Source: Myxocyprinus asiaticus
Lineage: Eukaryota > Chordata > Actinopteri > Cypriniformes > Catostomidae
Direction: 5' to 3'
Length of the DNA stretch: 64,000 nucleotides
Assembly (NCBI RefSeq): GCF_019703515.2
Contig: NC_059382.1
Location: 11,791,001-11,855,000 of the forward strand
Of the stretch, positions 21,461 to 32,642 are shown in pieces. The first letter of the stretch is position 1. Each line of letters begins with the position of its first letter. The position numbers and the translations under genes were made by a program. The notes under the pieces were generated by a model, which had not been told where the DNA came from, made no database searches, and saw nothing but the letters and a program-made list of their open reading frames with translations.

Positions 21461-22436
21461 ACAGAATGAGCAAAACTTCAGTAAGGAGGAGCAATATAGC
21501 TGGATTCTTCAAAGCAATAGGCCCACAGTTTAAACCGAACACATTTGTATACACTTCTAATTAGAGACAATATTTTTTGTGACTTTGTTTAAGCACTTTT
21601 ATACACTTTGAATCATAAATGTCTTCTTACACTCAATTAGATTTTTTTTCTTTTTGTTTTCGTCTATTTTCCCCACACTGGCCCTACTGTGGCCCCCAGG
21701 TGTTCCCAAGAGGATTCCAACTTCAGTGATAGATGTCAGATGTCCCCGCCTTCTAAGCTGCGTCACAATCATAAGCCAACACCAATGCTGACATATCAAT
21801 AGTTGCTCACTTCATTCAATAAGTCAGAGTCCACCTTTGAAGTGAGCCAAACGCGTCTTTTTACCGCGAACATCACTTCTCTTAGAGTGGCTGTGGATCT
21901 GTATGCCTACCTTCCACATAAACCCCTTTACGTAACCAGCTGTAATAGTGTGTGCGTCGTTTTTTCCGGGCCCAGACATTATGACAGGACTCATAATGTA
22001 CAGAAATTAAATCCATAAAAGGTAACTGGAGCTGGTGCGTTTCCATGCAGGAAGACAAACAACCCGGGATCGGTTAATTTTTTCCAAAGTGACTAGAATA
22101 GTCTGGTTTGGTCGCGCTGTTGTAGGTGGGACAGACACAGTACGCAGAATTTCTAATCCGACTGCGATTTTTAGTATACGAGTTTACGAGTAGCGATAGT
22201 TAGACCGAAAGTGACTTTACCCGTGGCCTCTGTCTGAGTCCTACATAGTACATAGCATTTATAAACCTCATAATTATAAAGACCGCTTTTTATTCATAGA
22301 GTACACGCTCCAATTTTAATAAATTAATCTTTAAGGGGGCGTTCACACCTGCGCTGCACTCTTTTTCCATTATCGTGCTATTTATCTATTTGTTTATTTT
22401 TAAGCGTCTCGCACAGGAGCTCCGCGTTGTACCGAC

Positions 22437-22470
<34 letters not shown>

Positions 22471-22820
22471 TCAGCTTCTTAAAACGCGTCTGGAGACACC
22501 TGCTATAAGTTGTTCTGCGTCTAGCATTTTGTGCGTGTGTGTGTGTGTGTGTGTGAACGATAAAGCAAATCGAGCAGAACTTTTCTTCTGCATTGCATTG
22601 TCTTTCTGTCACATCATTTTTTCGTTATTTTACAATTAACTCATGTTTTGTAAAGCCATTTAAATTACGTGCTCTTTTGAACACAGCAGCAAAACATTTA
22701 ATTTCAATCAAATTTACTTATTATAAGTATATTACAGTTGTGAGCATATTATGAGCATAATATAAGACTTAGTTTCCAGCGTGAATGTGAATGCATGCCC
22801 TTGTGATTATTTCTAATTTT
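21461..22820. other. Upstream DNA of OR A3, no gene
   Basis: No coding gene. 21800-22300 is richer in CpG than its surroundings. 22335-22620 starts with GGGGGCGTTCACACC, the kind of end seen in fish non-autonomous DNA elements, and includes poly-A (22441-22468) and GT (22531-22553) tracts; I could not find its other end. Confidence 0.4.
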
Positions 22821-22851
22821 AGATGGACTGAATACCAAGTGCAAAGTTGCC

Positions 22852-23835
22852 ATGAGTACTTTAAATGTCAGTTTTTCCCAAAATATCTCCATTGTGCACC
22901 CTGCATACTTTTTCATTAGTGGACTTTCAGGTATGGTCCTACCATACAGCAGGTATTACTATATTTTCCTGTTTATCATTTATTTTATTGCTGTAATTGG
23001 GAACTCGTTTGTCATTTCAATTATAGCTCTTGATCGGAGTCTGCACAGTCCAAAGTACATTGGTGTGTTCAACTTGGCCTTGGCTGACTTTGGTGGAACA
23101 AATGCACTTATACCTAACATGATGAAAACTTTTCTTTTTGATTCACAGTACATCACCTACAATGGCTGTTTGGTAAACATGTTTTTTGTTTACTTCTTCA
23201 ATACAATACAGTGTGTCAGTCTTGTGGTCTTGGCATTTGATCGTTATATTGCAATTTGCTTGCCACTAAGATACCATGCCATTGTAAATAAAAAAGTTAT
23301 GTTTTCAGTTTTCTCAGCAATGTGGATGCTTAGCACTTTTTTGGTGGGCATGACTGTGTCTTTAATTACCAGACTTTCGATCTGAAAATCCAATGTGATC
23401 GAAAGTTATTTTTGTGACCATGGGCCAATATATAAACTGGCATGTAACGACAATAGCATAAATTCATTTTTAGCAAAACTTAACACCGCTGTGTATTTTG
23501 CAGCACCATTGACGATATTGCTGTCATACCTTTGCATTTTCTTTGCCTTAAGTAAAATTACAACTTGGGAGGGGCGTATTAAAGCCCTGAAGACCTGTGT
23601 CTCTCACCTGTTGTTAGTCGGAATATGTTTCCTTCCCATTATCTGCACATACATTGCTGCAGTCATGTTTTCCCTCTCTCCTAATGCCAGGATCATCAGC
23701 ACATCATTGGCATATACTGTTCCACCAATGCTAAATCCAATTATTTATGTTTTAAACACTGCTGAAGTTAAGGATTTCCTTCGAACAGTGTTTAAAAAGA
23801 AGTCTGCATTCATTGCCCATGGTATTACAGATTGA
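22852..23835 (+). pseudogene. Odorant receptor A3, single premature TGA
   Basis: The frame runs from ATG 22852 to the natural stop at 23833-23835, broken only by TGA at 23383-23385 (codon 178). That codon is the first extracellular-loop-2 cysteine (TGT) in A1 and A2. All other landmarks remain: sequons near the N-terminus, GNS in TM1, LAFDRYIAIC, KALKTCVSHL, PPMLNPIIYVLNT. One codon is missing in TM5 (LTILLSY against LSIIVLSY), without frame change. The splice acceptor AG at 22821-22822 precedes the ATG by 29 nt. Truncation at codon 178 would remove TM5-TM7. A recent or polymorphic pseudogene, or a sequencing error, is possible. Confidence 0.93.
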
Positions 23836-25128
23836 CTCAAAAATTTATGAACAGGATACTCTATAGCTGGATACTGTATGTTCATCTGCAGTATTAGGGG
23901 TTGGCTTTATTCCAGTTTGAATAGATACTTTGAGAGATGCTATTTTATTTTAAATAAGCTAGATGCAGCATTACTTGTGTATTTGAATACATTTATTAAT
24001 TAAAGAGAAAAATAATGACTGTAAGTGAGGCATAGTGGATCTTTTTCATTCCTATATTCATTCATTCATTCATTCATTCATTCATGCAATAATACTTGAA
24101 TTACTAAGTGTATGCCCCACAAAACAAATAAATTAATCAATCATATTAATTTTAATGCTGCATACTATATATTATAATATAATGTATGTATACTAGCTAT
24201 ATATAAAACAGCTGTGTGGAGTGGTTACTTTTAGTTTTGCATGGCCTTCTATTGGGAATAATCAAGTCTTTTTCATTTCAAAGTGATTATATGAATGAAC
24301 GCCTTATGTACCTTATGAAGATGACACTTATCTGTTCATCTATGAAATGGGGAAGTATAGGGAACACTGAACCCTCATGTTACAACAAAATTTTCCTAGT
24401 CCCAGTTTAAATACTGAAAGGTTCAAAATTAAACATCTTAACTTGCTGAAAAAAGTCTGTTATTTTTGCTTTTTTTTCCTTTGGGGGCTGGTGAAATACA
24501 GTATATGGGTAGACTATGGATTAGGTGTTGGCACAAGCATTAAATAAATAAGCTAAATAAACAGTTTATAGCCTATAAACTGAGACTTTGTGCCCTTTTG
24601 AGACAGAACCTGAAATTGCTCACACAGTTTTGATTTCTGCTACAAACCAGTAGACCCAGACACAGATTCTCTGAAGAGGCTCTGAATCAAAAATTAAGAA
24701 GTGTACATGCACACATGCTTTTGATTTATTCATGTATGTTGTTTTATTTGTGAATGGACAGAGTGACCAGTGATCATAGCACTTGTTATGTTGTTGTCGA
24801 TATGAATATCCATTAATATCAGTCTATATGTTTCTTTGTGCCATTAAATCACTTTTTATGTAAATAAACAATAAAAGCTGTTTCAAAATGTTTAAAGCAT
24901 CTTTGATTTTTCTTCCAAACAAAGTCTTATGATACAAGAAAATGTCTGCTTTAATTTTTTAAACGTCAAAAAGTCACTAATTATGCCTTGACCCAATCAG
25001 CAAGAAAAAAAGCATTTGTTTTATTTGTTTTGTTTAAAAAGTATTCAGTTTGTATCTTATGTGACAAAAGATATATTTTAGGAGATTGGCACGCTCTGAA
25101 AATATTCCAATGAGAGCATTCAGATGTA
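23836..25128. other. 3' flank of OR A3, no gene
   Basis: AT-rich non-coding DNA with a (TTCA)n microsatellite at 24054-24085 and TA-rich tracts. No supported gene. Confidence 0.5.
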
Positions 25129-25468
25129 CAGTACCAGTCAAAAGTCTGGACACACCTACTCATCCTTTATTACCATTTTCCACCTGCTTGAAAAATAGTA
25201 ACATCATTAAGACTATGAAATAACACAAATGGAAATATCAGAAATATGTAGAGAGAAAAAAATTAAAACAACTGGCCATTCTCTCTGCCTTTCGTTGCAT
25301 TTTTCCTTCACTATCCAGTCAACTCTTCCATTAAAAAATATATTTATATTTATAATTTACTATTTTTATTTGTCTTCAGAACTAACTTCAGTCATTTTAA
25401 TGCTTAGATCAAGAGGATTTTAAGATCATGAAGAAACAAATTCAATGTGTCCAAACTTGACTTGTAGA
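25129..25468. mobile_element. Short Tc1/mariner-type MITE
   Basis: The left end reads CAGTACCAGTCAAAAGT after a TA. The right end, reverse complemented, gives a degraded CAAGTCAAGTTTGGACACA. Length is about 340 bp with no transposase. The CAGTACCAGTCAAAAG end is characteristic of a widespread fish Tc1-like family. Right boundary approximate. Confidence 0.6.
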
Positions 25469-26530
25469 ATACCATATGGATGGACTCTGCTAGCCATGTC
25501 TGAGATAGTTTCCCCTTCTGTTTCACGTCTTGGTGATGTTAAGTTTAGTAAGGTCCTAAAACATCTTGAAAATATTGCCACAAGTGTTATTTTAGGATTG
25601 GTCTATTGCCAAGAGTGAGGAAATGCATATCGGCTTAAGTTAGTGGAAAGGATCTTTAAAATCAACAAAAACACCACACAAGAACTTAAATGTACTTGAA
25701 TGAACTTGAAAAAGATATGTAGGCTAATTTTCCCATGTCAGATGGCTCCTCTTCCACATTCACGTTATCACAATACTCTTCATTTTGAAAAGTGGTTACA
25801 AAACATGGAGGTTGCGCAAGAAGATACTACTAATAGCAGAAAGTGTATCTCATTATAAATTTACATGTATGACATAGGCTACATTTGTCACACTTTTCAC
25901 TGCTTGCTGAACAATCAAATTTTACAGGAATGTTTATCAACGGCATGGTGAAACACACACACGCACACAGAAGGCAAAATGAAAGTGGACCATAGAGATC
26001 TGGAGTCTCTCTTAATGAAATTTCCACAGAGATTATTTAGAAGTCTCCAGGACAAATCCCATAAGCATTATTCAGCTAATAATTTAGGTCAACACATTCC
26101 CATTGCTCTTTTTGCGTGCCTTGACATCTCCGCACAGTATTAATGAACTTTGAAAATGTTTTGGAGGATATGTTTTGTGAAAAATTAAAATATGCATTAA
26201 ACAAAAATACAGTTCTATGTTTATTTCAACAAATTTAAAGTTCAGCAAAATGTTTCATTGTACCTCCTACTTTAAATGCATTAAGTACAATTAAAATGTA
26301 CATATACATGTAAAGTATATGATATCAATAATAAATAATGGCTTTGTAGTGTAAGTACCATAATAAAATATGTACAGTATATACATTAATATATGCATCT
26401 TATTATACATCAGGCTTAAAATGCAACAATACATTTTAAACAATATGGGGTCCCTGCTCCATGCCAATCAAACAGACACTGTGCCATAAAAAGCACAAAC
26501 TAGTGAGACTTGTTTCCCCAGTCTTCATCT
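25469..26530. other. Intergenic DNA upstream of OR B
   Basis: No gene. 26080-26200 matches 12150-12260 upstream of the B-type pseudogene, so this is part of the duplicated unit. Confidence 0.5.
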
Positions 26531-26537
26531 ACCTGTT

Positions 26538-26558
26538 TCTTTCTCTCTCTCTCTCTCT

Positions 26559-26612
<54 letters not shown>

Positions 26613-26636
26613 GTCTCTCTGTCTCTCTCTCACTCA

Positions 26637-26683
<47 letters not shown>
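26538..26683. repeat. (CT)n-(CA)n compound microsatellite
   Basis: About 95 bp of CT repeats with GTCTCT interruptions, followed by about 45 bp of CA repeats. It lies roughly 120 bp before the TATA box of the B receptor. The Ser/Leu and Thr/His open frames through it are artefacts. Confidence 0.95.
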
Positions 26684-26686
<3 letters not shown>

Positions 26687-26799
26687 AAGCTTTAGTATAT
26701 CAATGAACCTCTAAAGTAAGAAGAAACAAAAAGAGAAAATGCCAATCAAATGTGAGTCCAGTTTCTATGGGGCCATAGCAACCCAATGGATAACAAAGG

Positions 26800-26935
26800 T
26801 ATATAAGACCCACGCAGATCTTACATTTCCATGCTGACGTCTGGAAAACCACGAGATGAGATGCCAGAATGCAATTTTATCAACACTTCTGAGGCTGACC
26901 AAGTGACAGACCAAGAACCACCATCTGAAAAGAAG
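26800..26935 (+). promoter_or_regulatory. Putative promoter/leader of OR B
   Basis: TATATAAG at 26800-26807 is followed by a segment that is highly similar to 12520-12650 upstream of the B-type pseudogene. This conservation outside coding DNA fits a core promoter with an untranslated first exon. The coding exon would follow after an intron ending near CTACACAG (27103-27110). Neither the start site nor the donor site can be fixed. Confidence 0.5.
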
Positions 26936-27114
26936 CCTTGTACTCCTTTTCGTATTTGAGAGAAGGACTTGTGGAATGTGGAATGACAGAGGACATTGAA
27001 GGATATTTATGTGATCAATGTAATTCAAAGTGAATTCACTGTTACAATCATTTTCATTTGGTTGGTTAGTTGGTCATTAATGTTATTATAAAGGTTAATT
27101 TGCTACACAGGACT

Positions 27115-28056
27115 ATGTCATCTCAAAATATTTCAGCAAAAAACATTTCTGAATTTGTGATTTTGGGGTTTGAAACTGTGGAGCATAAACTGGCCATTGG
27201 AGTTGTTTTGCTGGTGGTGTATATTGTAGTGATGCTTGCTAACACTGCAAACATATGGTTTATTGCCAAGGATAAGCATTTGCACCAACCCATGTACATC
27301 TTCATTTGCAACCTGGCTTTGGTGGACATGATGTACAGCAGCAGTGCCTGTCCAAGTATGATAGGTGTCCTTATAGCTGGTTATAAAGCTATATACTATA
27401 TCCCTTGTGTTCTTCAAATGTGTGCTTTCAATGTAGGTAGTGTTATGGAAATGTTTGCAATTGCCCTCATGGCATTGGATCGTTTGATTGCCATAAGCAA
27501 TCCTTTACGTTACCACTCCATTTTAAACACCACTCGTACTGTTGTCATTTCTGTGTTGCTGTGGTTGGTCGCCGGTGCTATTTTGACTGTCATCCCAGCT
27601 ACTGTGCTCCCTCTGCCCTTCTGTTCATCAAATATCCAGTACATTTTTTGTGAATATGCATCTCTCATCAGGGCCACTTGCGTAAACCCAAATCCATATT
27701 TTAATATGATATCCACTCTAAGCTTTGTACTGCTGTTTGGAACATTCAGTTTCATCTGTCTGTCCTATATAAGGATAATAATGGCTGTTATAAGAATGAC
27801 CTCAAAAGGTGACAAGAAGAAAATGTTTCATACATGCTTTAGTCACTTAATAGTAATAGTTTGCTTTTATGCTCCGATGTTCATACGAATTGTCTTGACC
27901 CGGATTGGTGTGATTTTAACATTAGAGGAACGCAATGGCCTAATGGTAGGAGCCATTCTTGGCCCTTCTTTAGTAAATCCTTTCATATACTGTTTTAGAA
28001 CCAAAGAGATCAGAAACAAAATATTTAGAATAATGTCAAAAATTGCACCTGATTAA
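27115..28056 (+). CDS. Odorant receptor, subfamily B (intact)
   Basis: A 313-residue seven-transmembrane odorant receptor, clearly different from subfamily A. Visible: sequons at N5 and N10; TM1 AN at 42-43 in place of GN; HLHQPMY at 55-61; Cys98; MALDRLIAISNPLRYH ending at 134; loop-2 cysteines at 170, 179 and 189; HTCFSHL at 239-245; PSLVNPFIYCFRTKEIR at 284-300. The ATG at 27115 is chosen over the in-frame 27070 because the paralogue at 12907 starts there too and CTACACAG, a possible acceptor, ends just before. It follows A3 by about 3.3 kb in the same orientation, as B-psi follows A2. Role: odorant detection; ligand unknown. Confidence 0.96.
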   Translation: MSSQNISAKNISEFVILGFETVEHKLAIGVVLLVVYIVVMLANTANIWFIAKDKHLHQPMYIFICNLALVDMMYSSSACPSMIGVLIAGYKAIYYIPCVLQMCAFNVGSVMEMFAIALMALDRLIAISNPLRYHSILNTTRTVVISVLLWLVAGAILTVIPATVLPLPFCSSNIQYIFCEYASLIRATCVNPNPYFNMISTLSFVLLFGTFSFICLSYIRIIMAVIRMTSKGDKKKMFHTCFSHLIVIVCFYAPMFIRIVLTRIGVILTLEERNGLMVGAILGPSLVNPFIYCFRTKEIRNKIFRIMSKIAPD

Positions 28057-30478
28057 AGAATTGATTAAGCACATGCATGATCAATAGATGATTTGTTCCT
28101 AGCTCTTTCTCACTGTCTCCCTCCCTGCAAAACACACACATGCACAAAATGAAACAGAATTTAAATGAGTACCATCTTGCGTAATCAATATAATGGAGGC
28201 CGTGACTGTAAGCAGTTGTCTTACAGGGAAGTTGTCTCAATGGGTAGTTTTTGAGTCAAAAGTCCAACTAAACTTTTTTCATCTAACAATGGTTTTGTGT
28301 ATTGTTTTGAAAAACCAAAGTTAAAGCTTCTTTGAATTTAAATATTTTTATGAATTCTATCCTCCAAACTGTAAAATTCCAATATCATCATGTTTAACTG
28401 TTGGATAAACAAGTTTCACACTTCGCATATTCAGGTGAGGATCAATAATGAAAGTAGATTTTAACTAAAAGGTTGAACTGTGTTCTCAGGACAAGGGTAT
28501 TTTTCCATAAATGTCAGATCTAATTCACATTCAGCTGATATTGTTTCATCCAAAGTATCTCACAGCATATTAACAGGAACAGTCCCTCTGAAGTAATCTA
28601 GGGGTTACATACCTAAATCAAGGGCGCAATGATAACACTTGAAGCAGTGTGTTGCAGTGATTTTATCAGAGTTAAGTGTGTTTAGAGTAGTCAGCTTTGT
28701 GTCGGTATTGTCTACTCCTCAGCCAGGGGGTCAACCCGGGCCCAGAGAATTCAACCAATGGCTTTGATATGCCGTTTTTTTTTTTTTTTTAGAAAAAGCC
28801 ATTAAAAAATTATGTATATGACAGAGATGTAATTGGAACCACTGGAATGTTTTACAATCAATAAAATTCTCAGCATAGTCCTTATCCTTTTGTTGCTCTG
28901 TTTGAAAAATGTCAGATTCTTACATTTCCGCTCATATCTAAATATAGTAATAAAACATTCAGATGAGTTCTTGATTAGAAATTAGCATGTTTATTTTACA
29001 CAGAGAAAAATGGAATTCATGTCTTTGTTTATTCTTCTGGTAGGCCTGAAAATTCAGTTTCTTTTGGTTTGTCTGCTTTCCTATTTGTTTTCATTTGATT
29101 TGAATGATTCATTTAATTTTCTTTGTCTGATAAACTGTTCAGCACTTATTTGCCAAACATTGAATTATCATTTTGGCATTTTGGCAAGCAATTAAACTAA
29201 CTTTAATTTTTATTCATTTATGTATCTTTAGCACACTGTATATACATTGTGAAGTTAATGACCTTAGTACATATGTGCTTTGAATCTGTCAATCTGCATT
29301 GCAGACATTGTTTCTTGTCTATTCCTGCCATCTAGAGGGCATGTGAGAGTATGCATCTTCATGATTTCACACTGCAATATCCAATGAATTGCACTGCATT
29401 CTACTGTATATCAGTGTGCTTTATAATAGTTGTTTTTATGATTCAGTGTTCATATGAGCAGTCAATTTCAACACTGAATATGCTAACAATTGTTTCTGTG
29501 CACCAGGTGCCAGAAAAGGACCATATATTCCTATTTTAAACATGTACTATAGAATAAAAAGTATATCTGTATACTTTATGCACTGTAAAAAGTGGAAAGG
29601 CGGTAAGGTGATATTTCTACCTGGTCTGACCTTTAATAAAATTACTTCTGTAAGTGTAACCTCAGTACTCATCTCAATTCAGTCATATAACATCAGGGCC
29701 GGAAATAAGATGTGATCTTTGGAGCACATCGAATTTTAGGGTGGGCAAGTAGTCTTTTCATTGGACCATTGGTCCCGGCCACATAATAATTTTGTCTCAA
29801 TGAAACCTGTCAATTTTGTACCACATGAATTACTGTACATTTTAGGTTACTTTACTTTTTTTTTTTTTTTACAATGTGAGTACTGCTTTAATGTGTTGCT
29901 ATTGGGCTGTGTTTCTCTTATTTTAAAAGGTCGGACAAAGTTTAACTTACTTGACTGATTTTCTTTGCACAGTTGGTCTTACAGTGACCTCTGAATTTGA
30001 AGTAAAAATAACTTATTTTTTAATTAACTTTAAATGTTTGTGAATGTCTGAATTAAACATCTAGATATATGCAGATTCACAAATATATATATATATATAT
30101 TATTTTTTATTTATTTATTTATATATTTATTTTTATTAATTTTTTTTTTTTTTTTTTTTGTCCAGTTCACTTAAACTGATGTCAAAGGACAAGAATTAAG
30201 TGAATATGAAAATGATGATGCATCTAGGCCTTGAGAGCAAACCACTCTGTGCAAACTTGTAGTACAAGCATTTATGACATTTTGTTTACACTCAGGAGAG
30301 GATTAAAAATGCATACATACAAAATGAAAACAATGCAATTTCATACAGAATGCATTTAAAAACATTAAAAGAAATAATTTACAAGTTTATTCTGCTTAAC
30401 GTGGCTTCTAAATATGAAGCGATACCTTTAAAGTTTAAAGTATCTTCTGAATAAATGAAATTCTTTTTAAAAATTTGC
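28057..30478. other. Intergenic DNA, no gene
   Basis: AT-rich, with poly-T tracts (28774-28790, 29858-29870, 30140-30159) and a short TA repeat at 30085. Short open frames show no homology I recognise. Confidence 0.5.
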
Positions 30479-31397
30479 CTAATTGTTAATTATCTGTTGT
30501 GCCACTTTTGGCTTTCCCAGAAGCTTAACTACCTTTTCTCGCAGCTCATCAGTCTTTAAGCTGTAGATAATGGGGTTCAGCATTGGAGGGAGGGTAACAT
30601 ACACAGCTGTAAAGAGATCAAAATACTGAACTAATTGCAGGTTCCTTAGTACATATGCGGGGGTGACAGGGATGTAAAAGAGCAGGACTAGCAGCAGGTG
30701 AGTAAGACGTGTAAAAGGCCTTCCAGCACTGTGTTATGGATGCGATCCTCAGCACAGTGACCACCGCAATCACAGCAAAGTGGCCAGTGTCTTAGCAGTA
30801 GCCAGGGTCCTGTTGTAAGAAGTGTCTGCACAAGCCAAACTGTAGACTGGTCCATGCTCACAGCAGCAGCAGCTTTGCACCTCTCAAGAGCCACAGTATG
30901 GGAGCATGGCAGTCAGATAGACTGAGAAAATCTCCAGCAGAATACCAGAGATGAAATCCCAGCTATTATGAGCCCCATTCTCAGGTTAGTGTTTATAGTT
31001 GGGTAACTCAGGGGCCAACAGATCGCAATCAAGTGGTCATATGCCAGAAGAGCAAGGGAGAAAGATTCCATGTCACCAAAAAAAAAAAAAGAAATGCATG
31101 AAAAACATTTGGGAAAATCATGCTTCAAAGGAGAGATGGTTCTGGTTGAACACAAAGACGGGCACTATTTGAGGGATAATAACACTGTTAATTGAAATGT
31201 TGACAAGTTTACACACAGCAAGGTACTTGGGGTTCTGTAGGCTGGAATTCATGAGTACAACCAAGCAAGGTGATTATATAGATTATTGACGAGCCCAAAA
31301 TTAGGACGTTTTTGTTGGCCAAAGCACGGAAGGCAGTTATATAAAATCCATCATCAAAAAAATCGGTTCCATTGCTGAAGCCAACTGAAAGATTCAT
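30479..31397 (-). pseudogene. Odorant receptor pseudogene, minus strand
   Basis: Fragments of a fish OR run in order on the minus strand. They are an N-terminus with FYITAFRALANKN and IIYIITLLG (31397-31209); [27 protein letters not shown] at the end of TM3 (31155-30913), where the DR pair is DH; and, in another frame, a C-terminal part with TLPPMLNPIIYSLKTDELREK ending at a stop at 30479-30481. The frame changes several times, a poly-A tract interrupts the TM3 region near 31079, and a segment around TM1-TM2 is shortened. It is a different OR type from A and B and is non-functional. Confidence 0.88.
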
Positions 31398-31435
31398 CGG
31401 AACTCCTGCAAATCTGGAAAATAAAAACGATTGTT

Positions 31436-31738
31436 GGGATAGTTAACCCAAAAATGAAAATTATTTCATAAATTATTCACCTTCATGTTTGTTCAAACCC
31501 CAAGGACTTACTTTTTAGGTGGAACATAAAGATGTTAGATAGAATGTTATCCTCAGTCGCCATTCACTTTCATTGTGGGGAAAATAGATGCAATGAAAGT
31601 GAATGGTGACTGAGACAAACATTCTGCCTAACATCTCCTTTTGTGTTTCATGGAAGAAATAAAAACACATTAGTGTTTGGAACAACATGAGAGTAAATAG
31701 TAACAGAATTTAGATTTTTTGGTGAACTATCCTTTTAA
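31436..31738. mobile_element. MITE with GGGATAGTT ends
   Basis: The left end GGGATAGTTAACCCAAAAATG and the right end TTTTTTGGTGAACTATCC are inverted. The centre holds a second inverted pair (CGCCATTCACTTTCATTG against CAATGAAAGTGAATGG). It is a common cyprinid-type non-autonomous repeat without coding capacity. It lies 39 bp upstream of the minus-strand OR pseudogene start. Confidence 0.75.
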
Positions 31739-32642
31739 GGTCATGTTAAAAGTGGTAGGTTTGTCCATCATTGTCTACATCATCATACATTTTCTCCCAC
31801 ACTGCATTTGTTAACACAACATGAGCAGAACTGTTGAGTAAATAAACACTTAAGTGCCAAATAAAATGTTCCCCTTTTAGTCGTATAAAATTAACCTCAC
31901 ATTGATTTTATATATATGTTCATTCAATCACAAAAAGATGTACCAGAACTACACATTACTCTAGCAGACATCACAGAGACAATACACATCAGAAATTAAG
32001 TGAAGTTAGCACTGGCAATTCAAAGTACAAAAAAAAAAAAAAAATTCCCACCAATTTCTCTCAGAATCTTGCTTTGGATTGAAATCCTGCAGTATTAAAG
32101 GAAACGAGATTTATAAAGGGCTTTAAAACTGATGTACAGTCATTTCGGTCAAATTAAGCACTGTTGTACAAACAAAGAAATAATTAACTTTATTGAAGTC
32201 TTGCTAATTAACAAAAAAGTTTCTTGAATTTAATTAGCAGTGTTATTATGTTCAAATACAGCTTTTGTTCAATGTTTGTGAGTATATTTAGTGATGACAA
32301 ATATCTCTCCAGTTTGATGTCCATTGACTGCAGAAGCAGACTGCAAATTCTCAAGAAGTGCTTTACAATTTTTGTTTTGTGTTATGAATATGTTCTCTAT
32401 CACTTGTGTCTTCCAATTTTTAATTTATTGAGGCTGGGATTTATTTTGGAAAGCATCCATTTATTGTCACACTTCCACGCTTTAAAAAAGTGCACGGTAC
32501 ACTCTTAATTTGACATTTAATGTCATAACATAATAACGACATTCTTCATTAGTTTTATATTTTATAAAGGCTAGAAAGGTTTATAATACATACCTTGACC
32601 TTTTATACATTCAAATTATAAAGCATGTTGTAGATAACTGGA
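31739..32642. other. Intergenic DNA, no gene
   Basis: AT-rich with a poly-A tract at 32029-32044. The 94-codon open frame at 32224-32508 has no recognisable features. Confidence 0.5.

Noticed and set aside
23383..23385. TGA in OR A3 read as selenocysteine
   Set aside because: It replaces a cysteine codon, but GPCRs of this family are not selenoproteins and I see no hairpin element downstream that could be argued to be a SECIS. A nonsense mutation is simpler.
26461..26706. Leu/Ser/His-rich open frame
   Set aside because: Translation of the CT and CA microsatellites.
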